Assembly: GCA_002049455.2 (NCBI GenBank)
Contig: KV918886.1
Location: 62,001-126,000 of the forward strand
Source: Porphyra umbilicalis
Lineage: Eukaryota > Rhodophyta > Bangiophyceae > Bangiales > Bangiaceae
DNA length: 64,000 nt
Direction: 5' to 3'
A program made the position numbers and the translations under genes. Of this stretch, positions 44,384 to 54,907 are shown in pieces. The stretch's first letter is position 1, and every line of letters starts with the position of its first letter. The notes beneath the pieces are model-generated. The model was given only the letters and a program-made list of their open reading frames with translations, did not search any database and was not told where the DNA came from.

Positions 44384-45070
44384 TTTGCCGGCGATGTGGA
44401 CCTATACGAGCCGGATTCCGAGTAAAAATACATTCTTGTTCATTTTTCACTCTCACTGTCTTCTCCAATGGTATGATATCTCAGTTTCTTCAGAGTCTGT
44501 CAGAGGCGTCATGGCACTAACGATTCGCGCTCAGTATCCATAATCTCTTTTCAATGAAGACTACGTATCATTTCGTAGGCAAGAACAGAATAATTCTTGA
44601 CGACTTACCCGATGAGCTGTCGGTGCGAGGAGACCGCCACCTTGCTCGGTGTCTGGCCCGGAGGCTCCCGGCAGTTCTGTCGTTGGCATAGTGACGTTGA
44701 CTGCCCCATGTATTGTCTTCATTCCTGCACTGCGATTTTGATGTAATGCCCGCGCCACGTTTTTGTTCGCATGCCTGCACGACGACTTCCTTGACAAGCA
44801 CAATGGGTGCTTGCCCAACCACGTTTTGGCATGTGTATTGGCAGCCTTTTTTGGCTTCGTTCCGTGCGTTTTATGGTGCGCCCTACCTGTGTTTAACAGC
44901 ACTGTGTTCGTGTCCTACTGTCTCAGTGGAGAAGCCGCATCTTTCTTCGGGACCGGACAGATGGACTGTCTCACGAACGATTCGTCGAGCGAGTCAGCAA
45001 CAAATCTCGGAAGAAGGCCCGCGACAATCAGGTACACTTGCATCCAACTAATTCCAGGACATTGCTGTGT
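44384..45070. other. Intergenic, one exon-like segment
   Basis: A + strand segment at about 44931-45030 (after a pyrimidine-rich stretch ending CTGTCTCAG and before CAG/GTACAC) would encode a charged helix (RTDGLSHERFVERVSNKSRK) and could be an exon of an unidentified + strand gene. No other exon was found to join it. Confidence 0.25.
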
Positions 45071-45742
45071 TCATGAGAAGCATTGCGATGGAACTGTCAC
45101 AACTTTAGAACTCAAGGGTCGCAAGCTCATTCTCAACTTGGCCCCCGCGCCCTGGTTGTCGCTGTTGGTGTTCTCTTCGATCTCGTCGCCGTCCACGTCC
45201 CCGACAGCCCGCGCGCCGGCACCACCGGCCGTGCCGTCGCCCCCGCCCGCCCCCATCGCGACCGGTCGGTACTCCAAGTTGGTGCTGGACGGCTCCCCGA
45301 TTTTTGGAGAAAGCTTTGGGCAGTCAGAAAGAAGTAGAGCCGCCTCAACGCTCCAAAAAACGGGCGCGTCCACCTTCTCGCCGGACTTTTTCGCCACCCT
45401 GTTGGTTCCGTAGTACAGCTTCATGACACTGGCGACAGTGTCCTCCTCAACTTCCCCAGTGGGGACGCTGCTCCTGTACTGCTTGTCCGCCGACACGTAC
45501 TTCTGCACGATGCGCCGGATCACCGACCACCGCGATCGCAGTCTGGCGACCAACCGAGCCCGGAAGACCTCGGGCTGCGTCTTGAACGTGTCGGCCGTCT
45601 TTTCCCAAAAGACGGTGATGTTCATGCCCTGCACGCTCTTAGAAGAGTATGACCAGGACCGGCTCAGTGCTAGGTCCTGCTCCGTGTAGGTGGGCCCGCG
45701 GGGGGGTGGTGCAGCAGGACATGACGTGCTCGTCGAGCTCAT
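45071..45742 (-). CDS. Harbinger-associated Myb/NAM-like DNA-binding protein
   Basis: A 223-residue frame from the ATG at 45742. Residues 18-75 (TYTEQDLALSRSWSYSSKSV; ITVFWEKTADTFKTQ; LRSRWSVIRRIVQKYVSADK) form the Myb/SANT-like trihelix pattern (W...W...W spacing) found in the accessory protein of PIF/Harbinger transposons, which brings the transposase to its sites and into the nucleus. The remainder is less ordered, with VFWSVEAALLLSDCPKLSP and an acidic, Gly-rich linker. The gene starts within the end of the transposase frame (ATGA overlap) on the same strand. The frame has no internal stop. The role is inferred from the family and from its neighbour. Confidence 0.65.
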   Translation of the reverse strand: MSSTSTSCPAAPPPRGPTYTEQDLALSRSWSYSSKSVQGMNITVFWEKTADTFKTQPEVFRARLVARLRSRWSVIRRIVQKYVSADKQYRSSVPTGEVEEDTVASVMKLYYGTNRVAKKSGEKVDAPVFWSVEAALLLSDCPKLSPKIGEPSSTNLEYRPVAMGAGGGDGTAGGAGARAVGDVDGDEIEENTNSDNQGAGAKLRMSLRPLSSKVVTVPSQCFS

Positions 45743-47236
45743 TCTCCGCCACGCACGCCCGCTGGCGAGCCACCGCCGGCGGCCGCCGCCGGGCCAACCA
45801 GACTGGCGGCCGCGGCGGTGGCGCCCGCACCATCAGCTGCTCCGCCACCGCCGATGCCCGCTGGCGATGGATCGCCGGCGGCCGCCGCCGCGGCGCAAAG
45901 GCCGGCGGCCACGGCAGCGGCGCCATCGGCACCAGCTCCTCCCTGCCAAACTGCGCCGGCGAAGGGGTCTCCGCCGGCGGCCGCCGCCGATTCGACATCG
46001 CCGGCGGCCGCCGCACCTGTTCCCGTATTGCCAGCCCAGCCGACGTCGCCTGCGCCAACGGCATGGCCATCATCGGCGGCGGCCACAGGTTCCCCATCCC
46101 TTGCGGCCGCCACCGCTGCCATACGCTCATGAGCGACATACCGGCCACGCCTCTGCTCAACGAACATGTTGTGCAGAATGGCGGCCGCCTTGCCGACAAG
46201 CATCATCTGCTCTACAGAGCTAAATCGGCCAGGGTGTAGAAGAATGTGGAATCTCGCGGTCATAACCCCGTAGAGCCGCTCGACATCCTTGCGCAGCGCT
46301 TCCTGGAGCCGGTTGAAACTTTTTTCTGCGGGTGTGATGGGGTTGAGGTACGGAGAAACAAAAAATAGATACTTGGGATACACACCGTCAGTAAGATAAT
46401 ACAACAAACGACGTGAACGACCATTAACACAGAAAAAGAAAGACTTCGGCGGCCACACACCCTCCACCACATCAAAATACAACGGTGAGATCACAAACCG
46501 TCTCCATGACAATTGAGCGCCGCTTCTTGCCGTTCTGATACTGCCCAGCGAGCCCCTTTGGGCACGCGGCCCACTCCCAGTGCGAGCAATCGAGGCTGCC
46601 GATGCATCCCGGCATGCCCCGTGCTGCGTTGCGCTCCAGCATGTGCTTGACCTTCTCGTCGTTAGGAGGCCGCAGGTAGACGGGCTCCCACTCCTCAACA
46701 ATAAACTCAATCAGCTTCTTCGTGGCCACCTCAATTGTAGACTTGGACAGCCGGACATACTCATCCGCACGATCATACGACTCCCCGTACGCGAGGACAC
46801 GGAAGGCGGCCACCAGCTTCTGCAGAGCATAAGCTTGTGGCCGCCCCGTCGCATTGATGCTCTGCCGCCAAAATGGCCGGTCCCGGATGGCCTCATAAAT
46901 GCGCATAAAAACAGACCGTGGCACACGGAAGCGACGCTCAAACGTCTCTTCTCCATACACAGGCGGCTGCCCATCCACACCAAAATAATCCCGCATGATA
47001 CCGCGCATACCCTGGTCGAAATCACGTGGCCGGTTGGGACACCGCCCGGCCACAGACCCGACAAAACGCCGTCTGCGCGCTCGCTGCGCCACATTCCTGC
47101 GATGACGGCGCATCAGGAACAGAGATCGCGCTCCGATGACGGCCGCAAGCAGCTCGTCCGCGGAGCCCTCCGACTGCCCGCGACCGTCATCGCTCGACGA
47201 CCCAGACCCATCATCAGTGGACGCGTCCATCCCCAT
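45739..47236 (-). pseudogene. PIF/Harbinger transposase with internal deletion of the catalytic centre
   Basis: From the ATG at 47236: an acidic Ser/Gly N-terminus, then FERRFRVPRSVFMRIYEAIR, QKLVAAFRVLAYGESYDRAD and MPGCIGSLDCSHWEWAACPK (first catalytic Asp), ending GKKRRSIVMETV. There the frame leaves the family pattern and meets a stop. Family homology resumes in the next frame about 5 codons later: SPLYFDVVEGVWPP, VNGRSRRLLYYLTDGVYPKY, ALRKDVERLYGVMTARFHIL (catalytic Glu) and AAILHNMFVEQRRGRY. The stretch that normally links them (WHAFFG...NDINVL), with the second catalytic Asp, is missing near 46485. So about 25 residues and the frame were lost, and the enzyme should be inactive. After the conserved end, about 120 Ala/Gly-rich residues run to a stop that overlaps the Myb-like ATG. 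Confidence 0.8.
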
Positions 47237-47267
47237 CCACCAGTGCAGCCGACGTCACGAGGGCTAG

Positions 47268-47334
47268 AGCGGCCGCAGAAGCGGCCGCAAAGGCGGCCGT
47301 CAACACGGCCGCTCACGGCCGCTTACGGCCGCTG
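47268..47334. promoter_or_regulatory. GGCCG iteron array upstream of the Harbinger transposase
   Basis: GGCCG starts at 47271, 47283, 47295, 47307, 47317 and 47327 (spacing 12, 12, 12, 10 and 10 bp), ending about 35 bp before the transposase ATG on the - strand. Near-helical spacing and this position suggest a binding array for the Myb-like protein, or a promoter array, or the subterminal repeats of the element. No matching array was found at the other side. Confidence 0.45.
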
Positions 47335-48600
47335 CGCCGGCGAAGGAGACCGGCAGAACGGGGAAACGGGATGGACGACGCCGACGACGGCGGTGCCGCA
47401 ATCGCGCTCCCCCCGACGACGACGGTGTGATCGACGTGCCGCTGGTGGCGGCCGCACCGCGCCGATCTGTTGCTCCGCGCCCCCCCCCCCACAGAAAGCG
47501 CGATTGGCAGGTCCCGGGCGGCCGCGTGACCAATAATGTGGGCTGCGCGGCGCTGCCTGAAAATCCCCATGCACGGCTCATTCCCGCGGGTGCGGCTGCG
47601 CGCGGACAGTCACATGCCGGCCACATAATGTTGCGCTGCGCGGAACCCCCCCCCGATTGGCTCCCAGCGCAGGTTGGTGGCACCAGCAGCGCGTTAACTG
47701 GGGGCCACCCCGCCAAAAATTCCGCTGGACGACCGCCTTGGGGCCGCGCGCCAACCCATGCGACAGTGCCTCTAGGCGGCCCCCCCCCCCTCATCAAACC
47801 ATTCAGCCGTGGGCGGGCCGACCCAGAATCGCGCGTGGCGGCGGATGTCCACCAGGAAAAAACCGTGTCCCGCCGGCCCCCCCCCCCACAGGGCCCGGCA
47901 ATGACACTGCGGGTCGGTATTTCATCGCCGGGATAGTTCTAAATTTGCCGGCTTGTAAATCTATAACGAGTAGACGCGAAAGAATGTTTTGAGATAGCCA
48001 TGCAAAGCTCCTGTGAGATGGCCTCAGCATGATTCGGAGGATCATGTGCACAAAAGTTCCGTGGATCAGCGAAAATCCTACATTTCAGATTGCCTGATTC
48101 TCGAGTGACCTCTGTGATTCGGCAGTTCATAACTACAGTTCTGGACTCGTTCGACGGATCATCTTCGGGACTGACTCTGGGATCGTTCCAGAAGCAGTGT
48201 CATCCTGACCCACAGATCATCTCGGGGACTGTCATTCGAGACAAATGTGAGGACTTTTCAACTGATAGTCTGACTGCCTCTTCCGCAATCAAAATGTCTG
48301 CCTATTTCATCAACAGTGTGAACACAAACCTGTGGACATTCTCTTCGTTCAGAGCAATGCCCAACTTGCAATCTGACACATCACTCATGCGCTTGAGAAT
48401 CTGGTGCGAGTGCTTCTGAAACGTATTAAACCGGGGGATTGCGAGTTCGGGACGTGCTGTGTTAGGACGAAAGGGGACGAGATTGCCACTGAGCTGAGAA
48501 CGAATTTACTGCGCGTGAAGGAGACCCAATCATTGATAAATCGGGACTGGGTGCGTCCGGGACTTCACGGTATTCTCGATGTGCGAGCCGACGCATGTTC

Positions 48601-48731
48601 ATTGTGCTTCTCACAAAAACTGGACCTCGGTGCATCAGCTTCCGTTGCAAAATCACTGTTTCATTGGCTCAGTCGGCGGTTAATGATGCTGAAGCGGATG
48701 TTGCGGATCCAGTTTTTGTGAGAAGCACAAT
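48601..48731. mobile_element. 131-bp MITE-like foldback with 24-bp perfect inverted repeats
   Basis: 48601-48624 (ATTGTGCTTCTCACAAAAAC...) is the exact reverse complement of 48708-48731. The interior is partly self-complementary (CATCAGCTTCCG versus CATCCGCTTCAG in reverse complement), so the whole can fold into one hairpin. It has no coding capacity. No target duplication is visible in the flanks, so the family is unknown. Confidence 0.65.
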
Positions 48732-48990
48732 ACCCAGTTCCCATCCCCTCTGCGCCGGGAAACAGCGTGTCGGTCGCACGACTACCAAGTAACACTGAGG
48801 TTCCCTCTGCACACGCTTTGTGGCCCAGGAGCGACGCCCCATGGGCAGGTCTTGCTCTCTGATCGGTTTCGGCAGACCCTCCTCACGACGTCACTCGAAG
48901 TAGTCTAGGCTATCATCTACGATCGAGTCCTTGAGGCAGGAATCTAGATCAATCTTGCGCACTCGTTCACTCAATCTATGACGACGATCC

Positions 48991-49080
48991 CCAGGATGAT
49001 TGTACTCCGACGCCAGGATAGTCCTGAGCACGATCCTCAGGATGATCTTACTCCCACTTCAGGACAGTTCTCAGCACGAT
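48991..49080. repeat. Tandem duplication, 46-bp period
   Basis: Two 44-base units (48991-49034 and 49037-49080) share CAGGATGAT-TTACTCC..., CAGGA-AGT and AGCACGAT, with about 75% identity. No function is suggested. Confidence 0.6.
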
Positions 49081-49749
49081 ACGCAGAACGATTAGAACCA
49101 GCGAATCGGAATGATCCTTCATGAGCATGGGGCAGCAACTTCGCCGGACAATTGCCAAATCTGCAGGTGCTGGTGTGAGGATAATTCCCACTGAATATCG
49201 GTGCAGATGGTATTCGAGCACTTCTGAACTCCACTGCGGGCTCTGTCTCTGAGATCAACAAAAAGTGGGCATCATTTGATCGCATGATCGATGTGCGACT
49301 GTTCTGCGAAACATCGGTGGGCGTGTTCGAATCTCGCAGTTCTCAGTTTTAAGGAATCGGGGACAAAACGCTGTGGAGCGCCGCCTGCGCCTCGAACGGA
49401 ATCTGCGGCCACTCGCGACCGCATGCTCATGAATATCAGATCTCGAGACGCCTGTGCGATCGTCAACGCATCGTGTGTTTGTCTGCGATCGTCCTGATTT
49501 GGGTGTTTGACCCCCGTTTAGACACAATTGTAGACAGATTCGGTTCGCAAAACGTTCGGAAATGCACTTACGTCTGCCCAAACGCCAGTGGTAGGGTTGT
49601 GCAACACGCCCCTTGTTGAAGGGCGGGCGGTCGTAACACGTTAAGACACGCCCTAAACACGCCCTTAAACGCTAAACACGCCCAACACGCCCTAAAGTAA
49701 CACCCACAAAAACTCCAAGTAGCACCTACCAATGCTCTGACTAAACCGC

Positions 49750-52527
49750 TCACTCCATACGATACACAATCTTGGCGCTGGCCAGATACCACGTCGTGTC
49801 GAACACGTCCTTGAGCAACACGTTAGTCTGACGAGGACCGCGGCCGCTGCCTGCCACGTTCGACGCCCCACCCACCGCCGCAACGGCACCCTGCGTGCCG
49901 ACGCTCCGCGCCACGAGAGCCTTGCAGATGCTCACCAGATCAGACGCTCGGAGGCGAGGCGGCTGGCTGGCGCCGTCGACTTCCAACGCTGCGTCGCTCG
50001 CTTTCGCCTCGCCCAGCTCGCGGCACGCCTGGGACTCCTCGTCCAACTCTTGCTGCATGCTTCTGGCGTCGGATTCGAGGCCTGCGACCGCACCCGCGTC
50101 AGCGTCGTTCTCGTGGTTGGTAGCGGGGGGGGGGCTCCACTCGTCCTCGTCGTCATCATCGGGGTCCACCATTCCGCCGGCATCTTGACAAAACTCGCCC
50201 ATGCGCGACCCCGGTGGTACCGTCTGGCGCGGCGCCGCCTCTTTGGCCAGCGCAGCTCGCATTTGCAGCACCACCTTGGTCATGTCGGTCAATCGGTCAG
50301 TGTCGAGTCGGCTGCGCAGCGGCGTGTTGGCGAGGCCCATGCCAGACCAGACCCGTTCGAGCTCGGCGGCGTGGGCGGGCACGGAGAGTAGGCGCATGGC
50401 CACGTCGGCCACCACGCTGCCCTCAAATGCAGAGGTCAACCGCCACATGACCATCGCCGCGACGCGGTCGTTCCCCGCCGTCGGCGAGCCGAGGTTGAAC
50501 GCGAGCAGCGAGTGCGGGCCGTCGCCGACGTATCCTAGAAAGAGCTGCGCCGTGCGACACGCCACGTCCTCTGTGGTTGCCGCGTCTCTGTTGCGCCGCG
50601 GGAGCCCGAATCTGGATGCCAGCGCCAAAAACATCTGCAGCAGCCCCTTGTGGGAAGCCCAAGAGGTGTCGGTGGTGAGCAAGCCCGCCGTGTGCCGCGT
50701 CGGGTCGAGCACGTGCGACAGAACCAGCAAGGGGGCGTCGTAGTAGCGCGTTCAGCGCCACTGCAGTTGCCGCAACAACGACACGGAAATGGAGTGGGCC
50801 ATGTCTGTTACCGCCGGGTCCGCCGCGACAGGGAAAAGGCGCACGAGCGAGGCGGAGGCATCAAACGCGGATTCGGCGGTCTCGTTTTTCAGCTGCGTGA
50901 AGTAGGCAAACAGCCTGCCAAAGCTGGCACAAACCGCCGAAAGGTTGCTGCTGCGCCGCTCGATGACCCCAATCTCGATGACAATGGGGCGGAGAAGGCG
51001 CGCCGTCAGGTCCGTCTGGTCCCAGAACTCCTGGCTTCGGATCATCTCCAGCACCACCCCGCCGTTCCGCGTCAACCGCAGGGCCCGGTCGTTGTTGTAC
51101 GTGTGGGCAAACGCCTCCAAGGCGGGCTTGAGCTTGATGAGCCGGTTGACCATGCCGAAGTGACTGTACCACCTGGTCTCGCCGCGCTTCTCCATCTTCC
51201 ACCGGCGCCCGAGGACGTCGTCCATGCACACCTCCAGCAATCCCCGCCACTTAGTAGACTGCGAGAAGAAAAGGACGACCTTGGCGCCCTTTGCCGCCAC
51301 GGCCGACAGAAACGGGTGCGTGATGATGTGCGCTGTGAGCAGGTTCAGTTGGTGAGCAAAGCAGGCGACCATGATGACGGACCGCCAGCGCTGCGCCAGC
51401 AGCTTCTTGGCGCCGACGTTACAGCTGGCAGAGTCGCTGACAATGCTCGTCAGCACCGACGGGCAGGAGTCGTCCCGGGTGCCACTGGGAAGCGGCTGCA
51501 GGAAGCTGTTGGCCACCCGCGCGCTCTCGAGCGCGCGCTCCACCTCCAACACGACCAAGTCCGTCGTCTCGGGCAGCTCCGTGATGTCAGTGGTGCCCAG
51601 GAAGTCGACCATCACTGTGCCGCTCGGCTGCCCGAAGAGGAGCGCCAGCACTCCCAGCAGCTTCCGACCCGCCACATTCTTCCAACCGTCGAAGGAGATA
51701 GACACTCAGGCACCCTTAGAGTAAGCCGCATTGACGGCAACGAGGAGGCCAGCAAGGAGGCGCTGCAGCACCGTGCCCGACATTGCCCGCCTCGTGGGCA
51801 GCACCTTTAGGCCCGGCATCCACTCGCGAAAAAAGGTGCGGAAGGGCTCCGCATCGAGGACGTTGAAGGCAATGGAGCAAAACAGCAGCACGCCGAGTAG
51901 GTCCTGCTCAAACAGCCGCGTCTCCCGCACCGAGTAGGGTCGGGGCAGGTAGCCCTCAATGCGACCACCGGTGGACTCGTCGCTGGACGGGACCGGCGGG
52001 CAGTCGCGCAGCAGCCGGCGGTGCTTCCTCAGGCCTTCCCCCGCCTCACTCGCCTCTTCCTTGACCTCCATAGGCGCCCAGGAGCACCGCTTGAGGTGGT
52101 GGCACATCGAGTCGGGGCGCCCGTTGACGGCCGTGGCATCGTTCTCTGCCACCCCCTTCCGCCGGCAAAACAGACAGAAGACTTGGCGGGTGCGCGCCCC
52201 TTGCGAGTACCACTTCTCGCCCTCAGCGAAGAAGCCCCAGGCGGCGTGCTTCTTCTCCCGCTTCCTGCTCCCGTCCCGATCAGGCGCCGGTAGAGGGGAG
52301 GCGGCGGAGGCGGCAGGGCCACCGATGACACCACTCGATTGGCCCACGTCGGCGCCGTCCCCGGCTGCTGGAAGAGCAAGGCGCCACCCTGGAGGAGCGA
52401 AGGTGACGGCAAGGCGCGGAGCCGCGGCCAGCGCCACACCGGCACCAGAGTCGGGCACCCCACCTGCCATAGCTGCGGCCTCCTCCGGCGTGCTGGGAGG
52501 CAAAGACCCAGGCGTGGGGGGGGGCAT
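49750..52527 (-). pseudogene. hAT transposase broken by two TGA codons
   Basis: One frame from the ATG at 52527 to 49750 (about 925 codons), with TGA at 51708-51706 and 50754-50752 and no frameshift. The N-terminal part is a BED-type zinc finger (WYSQGARTRQ, then CLFC and HHLKRC). The middle has the hAT signature SISFDGWKN, then TSIVSDSASCNVG and VACFAHQLNLLTAHI. The C-terminal third holds the dimerisation domain (HAAELERVWSGMGLANTPLR). The first stop sits just before SISFDGW, and the second sits inside the block that normally reads R-W followed by a hydrophobic run before LDP, where the family often has Trp. One G-to-A change in TGG, or C-to-T in CGA, would explain each. Without readthrough or repair it cannot make full-length protein. 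Confidence 0.85.
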
Positions 52528-53190
52528 TGTGAGCTACCCAGAGAAAAGATGGACGGGGGGGGGTGGGGCACACCAGCGAGAGAGGTTCGTGCGCTGGCCG
52601 ATGGATTGTGTCGACGGTGTTGCCCGGCGGCAGGCACGAAGCTACCCGCTTTTCTAATGCTCCTCGGGACTGGCAAGCCACAGCTGCCTGCTGGCCCCGC
52701 GGCCCTGTTTGCCTGCCCCGGGTCCGCCAGCAGTGGGAGAAACGGCAGGCAGCAGTCCGGAGAAACGTCGGCCGCGCCCACAGTTCACGTGAGACAGCCC
52801 TCCTGCGTAGTGCAAGCCTGACAGCGCGCTCCCAGCGCTGAACACGCAACTGAGTCAACACGCGAAGGCACCTGCCACCGCATCGAGCGACAGTCTTCAG
52901 AGAGGGGGGAGGATGAGAGAGCGTGGAGCACCTCTACGTCGTCACCGCAGGGACACGACAGTGACCGCGACACGCGCCTCATGCCGGACACGGCGACGCG
53001 CGCCCACTTCCAGACAGCCGCTGCATTGAGTGGTCAGGAGAGAATCCAGCCTGCCGTGGCTGCCACGAAGAGAACGTGCGCGGATCTCTGGACAACGAGG
53101 CTATCATTAGGTAGAGGTCATCATAAATATCAGTCGACTGGGATTGTGGCGGCGTTGGAACGACGTCGGGATCAGATCAGTTCTCCTCCT

Positions 53191-53746
53191 TGAGGCCCAG
53201 TCTACACGGCGAGCGACGTGAACGTGATTCGGCACCAATATGAACATAAGTCCGCCAAAAAACACGTGATGTGGCGCCGTCTTTCTTCACGGCACGCACG
53301 AACACACTGTGCCAGAAGTTTATGGTCAGATCTGGCAGATCGTATCGGGGTGACAACGACGCAGCGAGAGCTACGCGGCTGCACCGAGCAGGCGTCTCTC
53401 GAGAACTGACGGAGCTCCCATCTCTTGATCCGAGTGGTGCAGTCGTGAGGAGCCTTCTCGTCCAATCATTCCTGCGAAAGCCAACAGACGCAACTGACAC
53501 ATTCCTTTCCAAACACGTTCACGTGCGCGAGATATTAAAAAAAATCTCGCGCACGTGAACGTGTTCGGCTTGAATGCGCCGAATGAGCCTGTTTCGGCTC
53601 GTAAGTCCTTTGTGTGCGGGATCGCACGGTCGGCCAGATTGGGTCTAAAAGTATTAGCGTGATTGGGGTGTGATTGGAACGAAGCGCTCCCATTGGCTAG
53701 CACGTGTCTGAGCACGCCGTACACGCGCCGTGTAGACTGGGCCTGA
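53191..53746. mobile_element. 550-bp MITE nested in the hAT element
   Basis: GGCCCAGTCTACACGGCG (53194-53211) recurs as its exact reverse complement at 53726-53743, flanked by TGA on both sides (53191-53193 and 53744-53746), so a 3-bp duplication of PIF/Harbinger type is possible. No coding capacity is evident. A strong central hairpin is at 53512-53565. It sits in the non-coding 5' part of the hAT element and must have arrived after it. Confidence 0.65.
53512..53565. repeat. 22-bp-arm hairpin with A-rich loop
   Basis: AACACGTTCACGTGCGCGAG... (53512-53533) is exactly inverted at 53544-53565 around a 10-base A/T loop. The arms contain the nested palindrome CACGTG. It may be the centre of the surrounding MITE or a separate insertion. 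Confidence 0.75.
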
Positions 53747-54065
53747 GGTACTCAGGACAGCGTTTTTTGAAGGCGTGGTCAAACAGCACCACCCCCTCCA
53801 GATGAGAAGTTTTGCGATGCTCGGTTCTGAGGAGCTCTGAGAAGCCAGCATTCCTGATCGAGGGCAGCTATTGGCCAATCCTTTCGCGAACACCTCACTG
53901 CAACCAGCCTAATAAGTACGCATGAATCTGAAATTAAACACGCCTAAAACACACCCGATGTTTGGGCAGGCGTGCTGGCGTGACACGCCCTAAACACGCG
54001 ATAAAACACGCCCTAGGCGTGTCTGTGAACACGCCTTGGGCGTGTTGCACAACCCTAGCCAGTGG

Positions 54066-54907
54066 TATGGTCGGAAAAATGCGAACCTCCTGCGAACCAG
54101 CGCCATATTATCCGGTTGGACTTATATCTGGCCCACCAGTAGCTCGGTTCGCAGATCTGGTTCGCGACGTCGGTGGGATGACCGGTTTTCCCATACCTCT
54201 GCCCATAACTGGCAAATATGCCACGTTTAACGAATAATACGCAAAAGCGGTTCGCAACCGACGTTGTTGGGTGTGCTCTAAGTGGACTGCGCTGAGTTCA
54301 GATCTATTCTCAGAAAGAGCAGCCGAGGCCGGAACCTGGTCACAGAGAGGCATCAAAAATAGGCTCAAATGAGCCTGAGAGGCTCAAATGAGGCGGTCAG
54401 TAGAATGGACACTAGCGGTGGCAGCCGCCTCTGCAAGACGAGCAGCCACCCATGTGTCGTGGAGCGGACCCGCAATCACGCAATCGAGAAACCAGAAGGC
54501 CGCCGTCGCCACCCTCAGCTTCTGGGGGAAGTCGCGTGGGACCACCACAAGCGTCTGGCGGACCCGCGGTCGGGTACGCAAAGGTTAACACTGCGTGTCC
54601 ATGGTGGCTGCATCGCCGCAGACGCCGAGACCAAGAGAAAGTACCCGTGCGCCGTGCAAGGTAGTAGACACACGCGGTGTCAAAGCCCTTCCCTTCTCCT
54701 ATCCCGCTTGAGTTTGGACCCACACATGCGGTATAGCCCGCCGCGTTTCCCGCAAAGCACCTGCCGAACAAAAGGCCATGGACAGAATACTAGCATGGTC
54801 ACGAAGAGGTAAAAGCCAAACCATAACGTGGGCCAGGTCCGTCGCCAGGTTGCAAAAAACCAATCGCGCCTCCCGAGGCGACCACAGTAACCGCTGGTCC
54901 AGCCCCC
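54066..54907. other. 3' flank of the acyltransferase gene
   Basis: No gene with a motif. Starts at the right target duplication of the hAT element. A weak inverted similarity exists between 54060-54080 and 54180-54205. The transcript end and any polyadenylation signal of the acyltransferase should lie within the last few hundred bases. Confidence 0.4.

Larger units (their letters stand above)
47335..49583. other. Region without a recognised gene
   Basis: 47.34-47.93 kb is GC-rich with several C-runs; 47.94-49.58 kb is close to 48% GC with short frames and no motif. It holds two small repeats described separately (48601-48731 and 48991-49080). The reverse ends of the Harbinger element could not be located. 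Confidence 0.4.
49592..54057 (-). mobile_element. hAT transposon with 20-bp TIRs and 8-bp target duplication
   Basis: Both tips are TAGGGTTGTGCAACACGCCC (perfect 20-bp inverted repeats, 49592-49611 and 54038-54057). The perfect 8-bp duplication GCCAGTGG flanks them (49584-49591 and 54058-54065), so the 4,466-bp element is structurally complete. Both subterminal regions carry many ACACGCC/GGCGTGT motifs (49600-49700 and 53935-54040), as expected for hAT transposase binding. It contains one transposase gene (- strand, two internal stops) and a nested MITE at 53194-53743. The clean target duplication suggests fairly recent insertion, yet the coding frame is already broken. Confidence 0.93.

Noticed and set aside
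49327-49340. Second B-box-like GTTCGAATC
   Set aside because: No cloverleaf can be drawn from the surrounding bases.
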